Assembly: GCA_963723745.1 (NCBI GenBank)
Contig: CAVRRZ010000005.1
Location: forward strand, 1-64,000
Length of the DNA: 64,000 nt
Source: CAVRRZ01 sp963723745
Lineage (GTDB): Bacteria; Actinomycetota; Actinomycetes; Mycobacteriales; Geodermatophilaceae
Reading direction: 5' to 3'
In this document: in pieces, positions 63,582 through 64,000 of the stretch
Numbering within the stretch: position 1 is the stretch's first letter
How the letters are laid out: each line of letters starts with the position of its first letter
Program-made: the position numbers and the translations under genes
The notes under the pieces: model-generated
What the model saw: only the letters and a program-made list of their open reading frames with translations
Database searches by the model: none
Told to the model about the DNA's origin: nothing

Positions 63582-64000
63582 GTGCTCGGCCTCCCGGACC
63601 ACATCCGCGCCTGCCTGTTCGACCTCGACGGCGTCCTGACCCGGACGGCGACGGTGCACATGGCCGCCTGGAAGCGCACGTTCGACGAGTTCCTGCGCGC
63701 GCGACGATCCCCGGGCGCCGGAGTTCAGCCAGCCGACTACAACCGAACTACGTCGACGGCAAGCCCCGCGCCGACGGCGTCCGCGACTTCCTCGCCAGCC
63801 GCGGCATCACGCTGCCGGAGGGCTCGCCGGACGACCCGCCCGGGGCGGCGACGGTGCAGGCCGTCGCCACCCGCAAGAACGAGCTGGTGCTGCGTGGAGC
63901 TCGAGGAGCACGGGGTCGAGGTGTTCCCCGGGCTCGATGCGCTACCTGCGCGCGTGCAAGGACGCCGGCCTGCCGACCGCCGTGGTCACGGCGTCCGCCA
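63582..64000 (+). pseudogene. HAD-family beta-phosphoglucomutase-like protein, 5' part, frameshifted
   Basis: HAD motif I is ACLFDLDGVLTRTATVHMAAWKRTFDEFL, the usual start of beta-phosphoglucomutases and related phosphatases. After codon 43 the frame changes near 63,710, with the cap region (YVDGKPRADGVRDFLASRGITLPEG) in another frame and further changes near 63,895 and 63,940 before motif II (GLPTAVVTAS) at the window end. In actinobacteria such a gene often precedes a GH65 glycoside phosphorylase, which may lie just outside. The start is GTG at 63582. Confidence 0.78.

Overview
The window is chromosomal DNA of a very GC-rich actinobacterium. The rRNA genes, GTG starts with GTGA/ATGA stop-start overlaps, and conserved gene order point to the Geodermatophilaceae (Blastococcus/Modestobacter/Geodermatophilus type); the family is inferred from general resemblance, not from an alignment. 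Two blocks follow the order I recall from Mycobacterium tuberculosis: mpg-tyrS-TPR-HAD-tlyA-nadK-recN-steA-steB-pyrG-nudix-xerD-parA-scpA-scpB-rluB-cmk-der (about Rv1688-Rv1713), and pgsA-like-DUF881-sbp-DUF881-gcvH-garA-merR-bifunctional nuclease-merR-gcvP (about Rv1822-Rv1832).

Layout. 1-2795: 3' part of argH (broken), mpg (frameshifted), tyrS. 2796-8566: a complete 16S-23S-5S operon with promoter, leader box, a pairing 23S processing stem and a strong terminator, with no tRNA in the spacers. 8638-14760: a repeat-rich TPR protein, a small SSB-like protein, DUF1015, TPR, HAD and SCP2-like genes. 14760-30861: one dense, mostly overlapping run from tlyA to the Nudix gene, holding DNA repair (recN), a TetR regulator, division genes (steA/steB), an envelope cassette (MraY-like membrane protein, MurJ paralogue, GT4 transferase, 792-residue membrane protein) and pyrG. 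30871-41400: heme-binding-like protein, alanine dehydrogenase, then a chromosome-maintenance run (xerD, parA, a candidate ribbon-helix-helix partner, scpA, scpB) leading into rluB, aroH, cmk and der. 41476-47683: tRNA-Pro(GGG), an aldehyde dehydrogenase/bicupin pair, a CDC48-like double AAA+ ATPase, a small secreted protein and DUF1918. 47696-64000: EF-G-like GTPase, the pgsA-to-gcvP block, DUF5999, coaA, a GNAT enzyme, a beta-lactamase-fold protein, a PEBP-family protein and the start of a HAD phosphomutase.

A striking property is the distribution of broken frames. Every gene from about 1.5 to 47.7 kb reads cleanly. argH, mpg and nearly every gene after 47.8 kb (EF-G-like, pgsA-like, second DUF881, gcvH, garA, both merR genes, the nuclease, gcvP, coaA, GNAT, serine hydrolase, PEBP, HAD) carry one to more than ten small indels, although their residues remain conserved across the breaks. 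Sequence error is the likelier cause than real decay. These genes are typed as pseudogene only because they do not read through as given.

No prophage, IS element, CRISPR array or obvious defence system was found. The best novelty candidates are the arginine-rich repeat/TPR protein next to the rRNA operon, the envelope cassette between steAB and pyrG, the AAA+ ATPase with a substituted second Walker B, and a perfect 26-bp-stem hairpin at 59858-59913.
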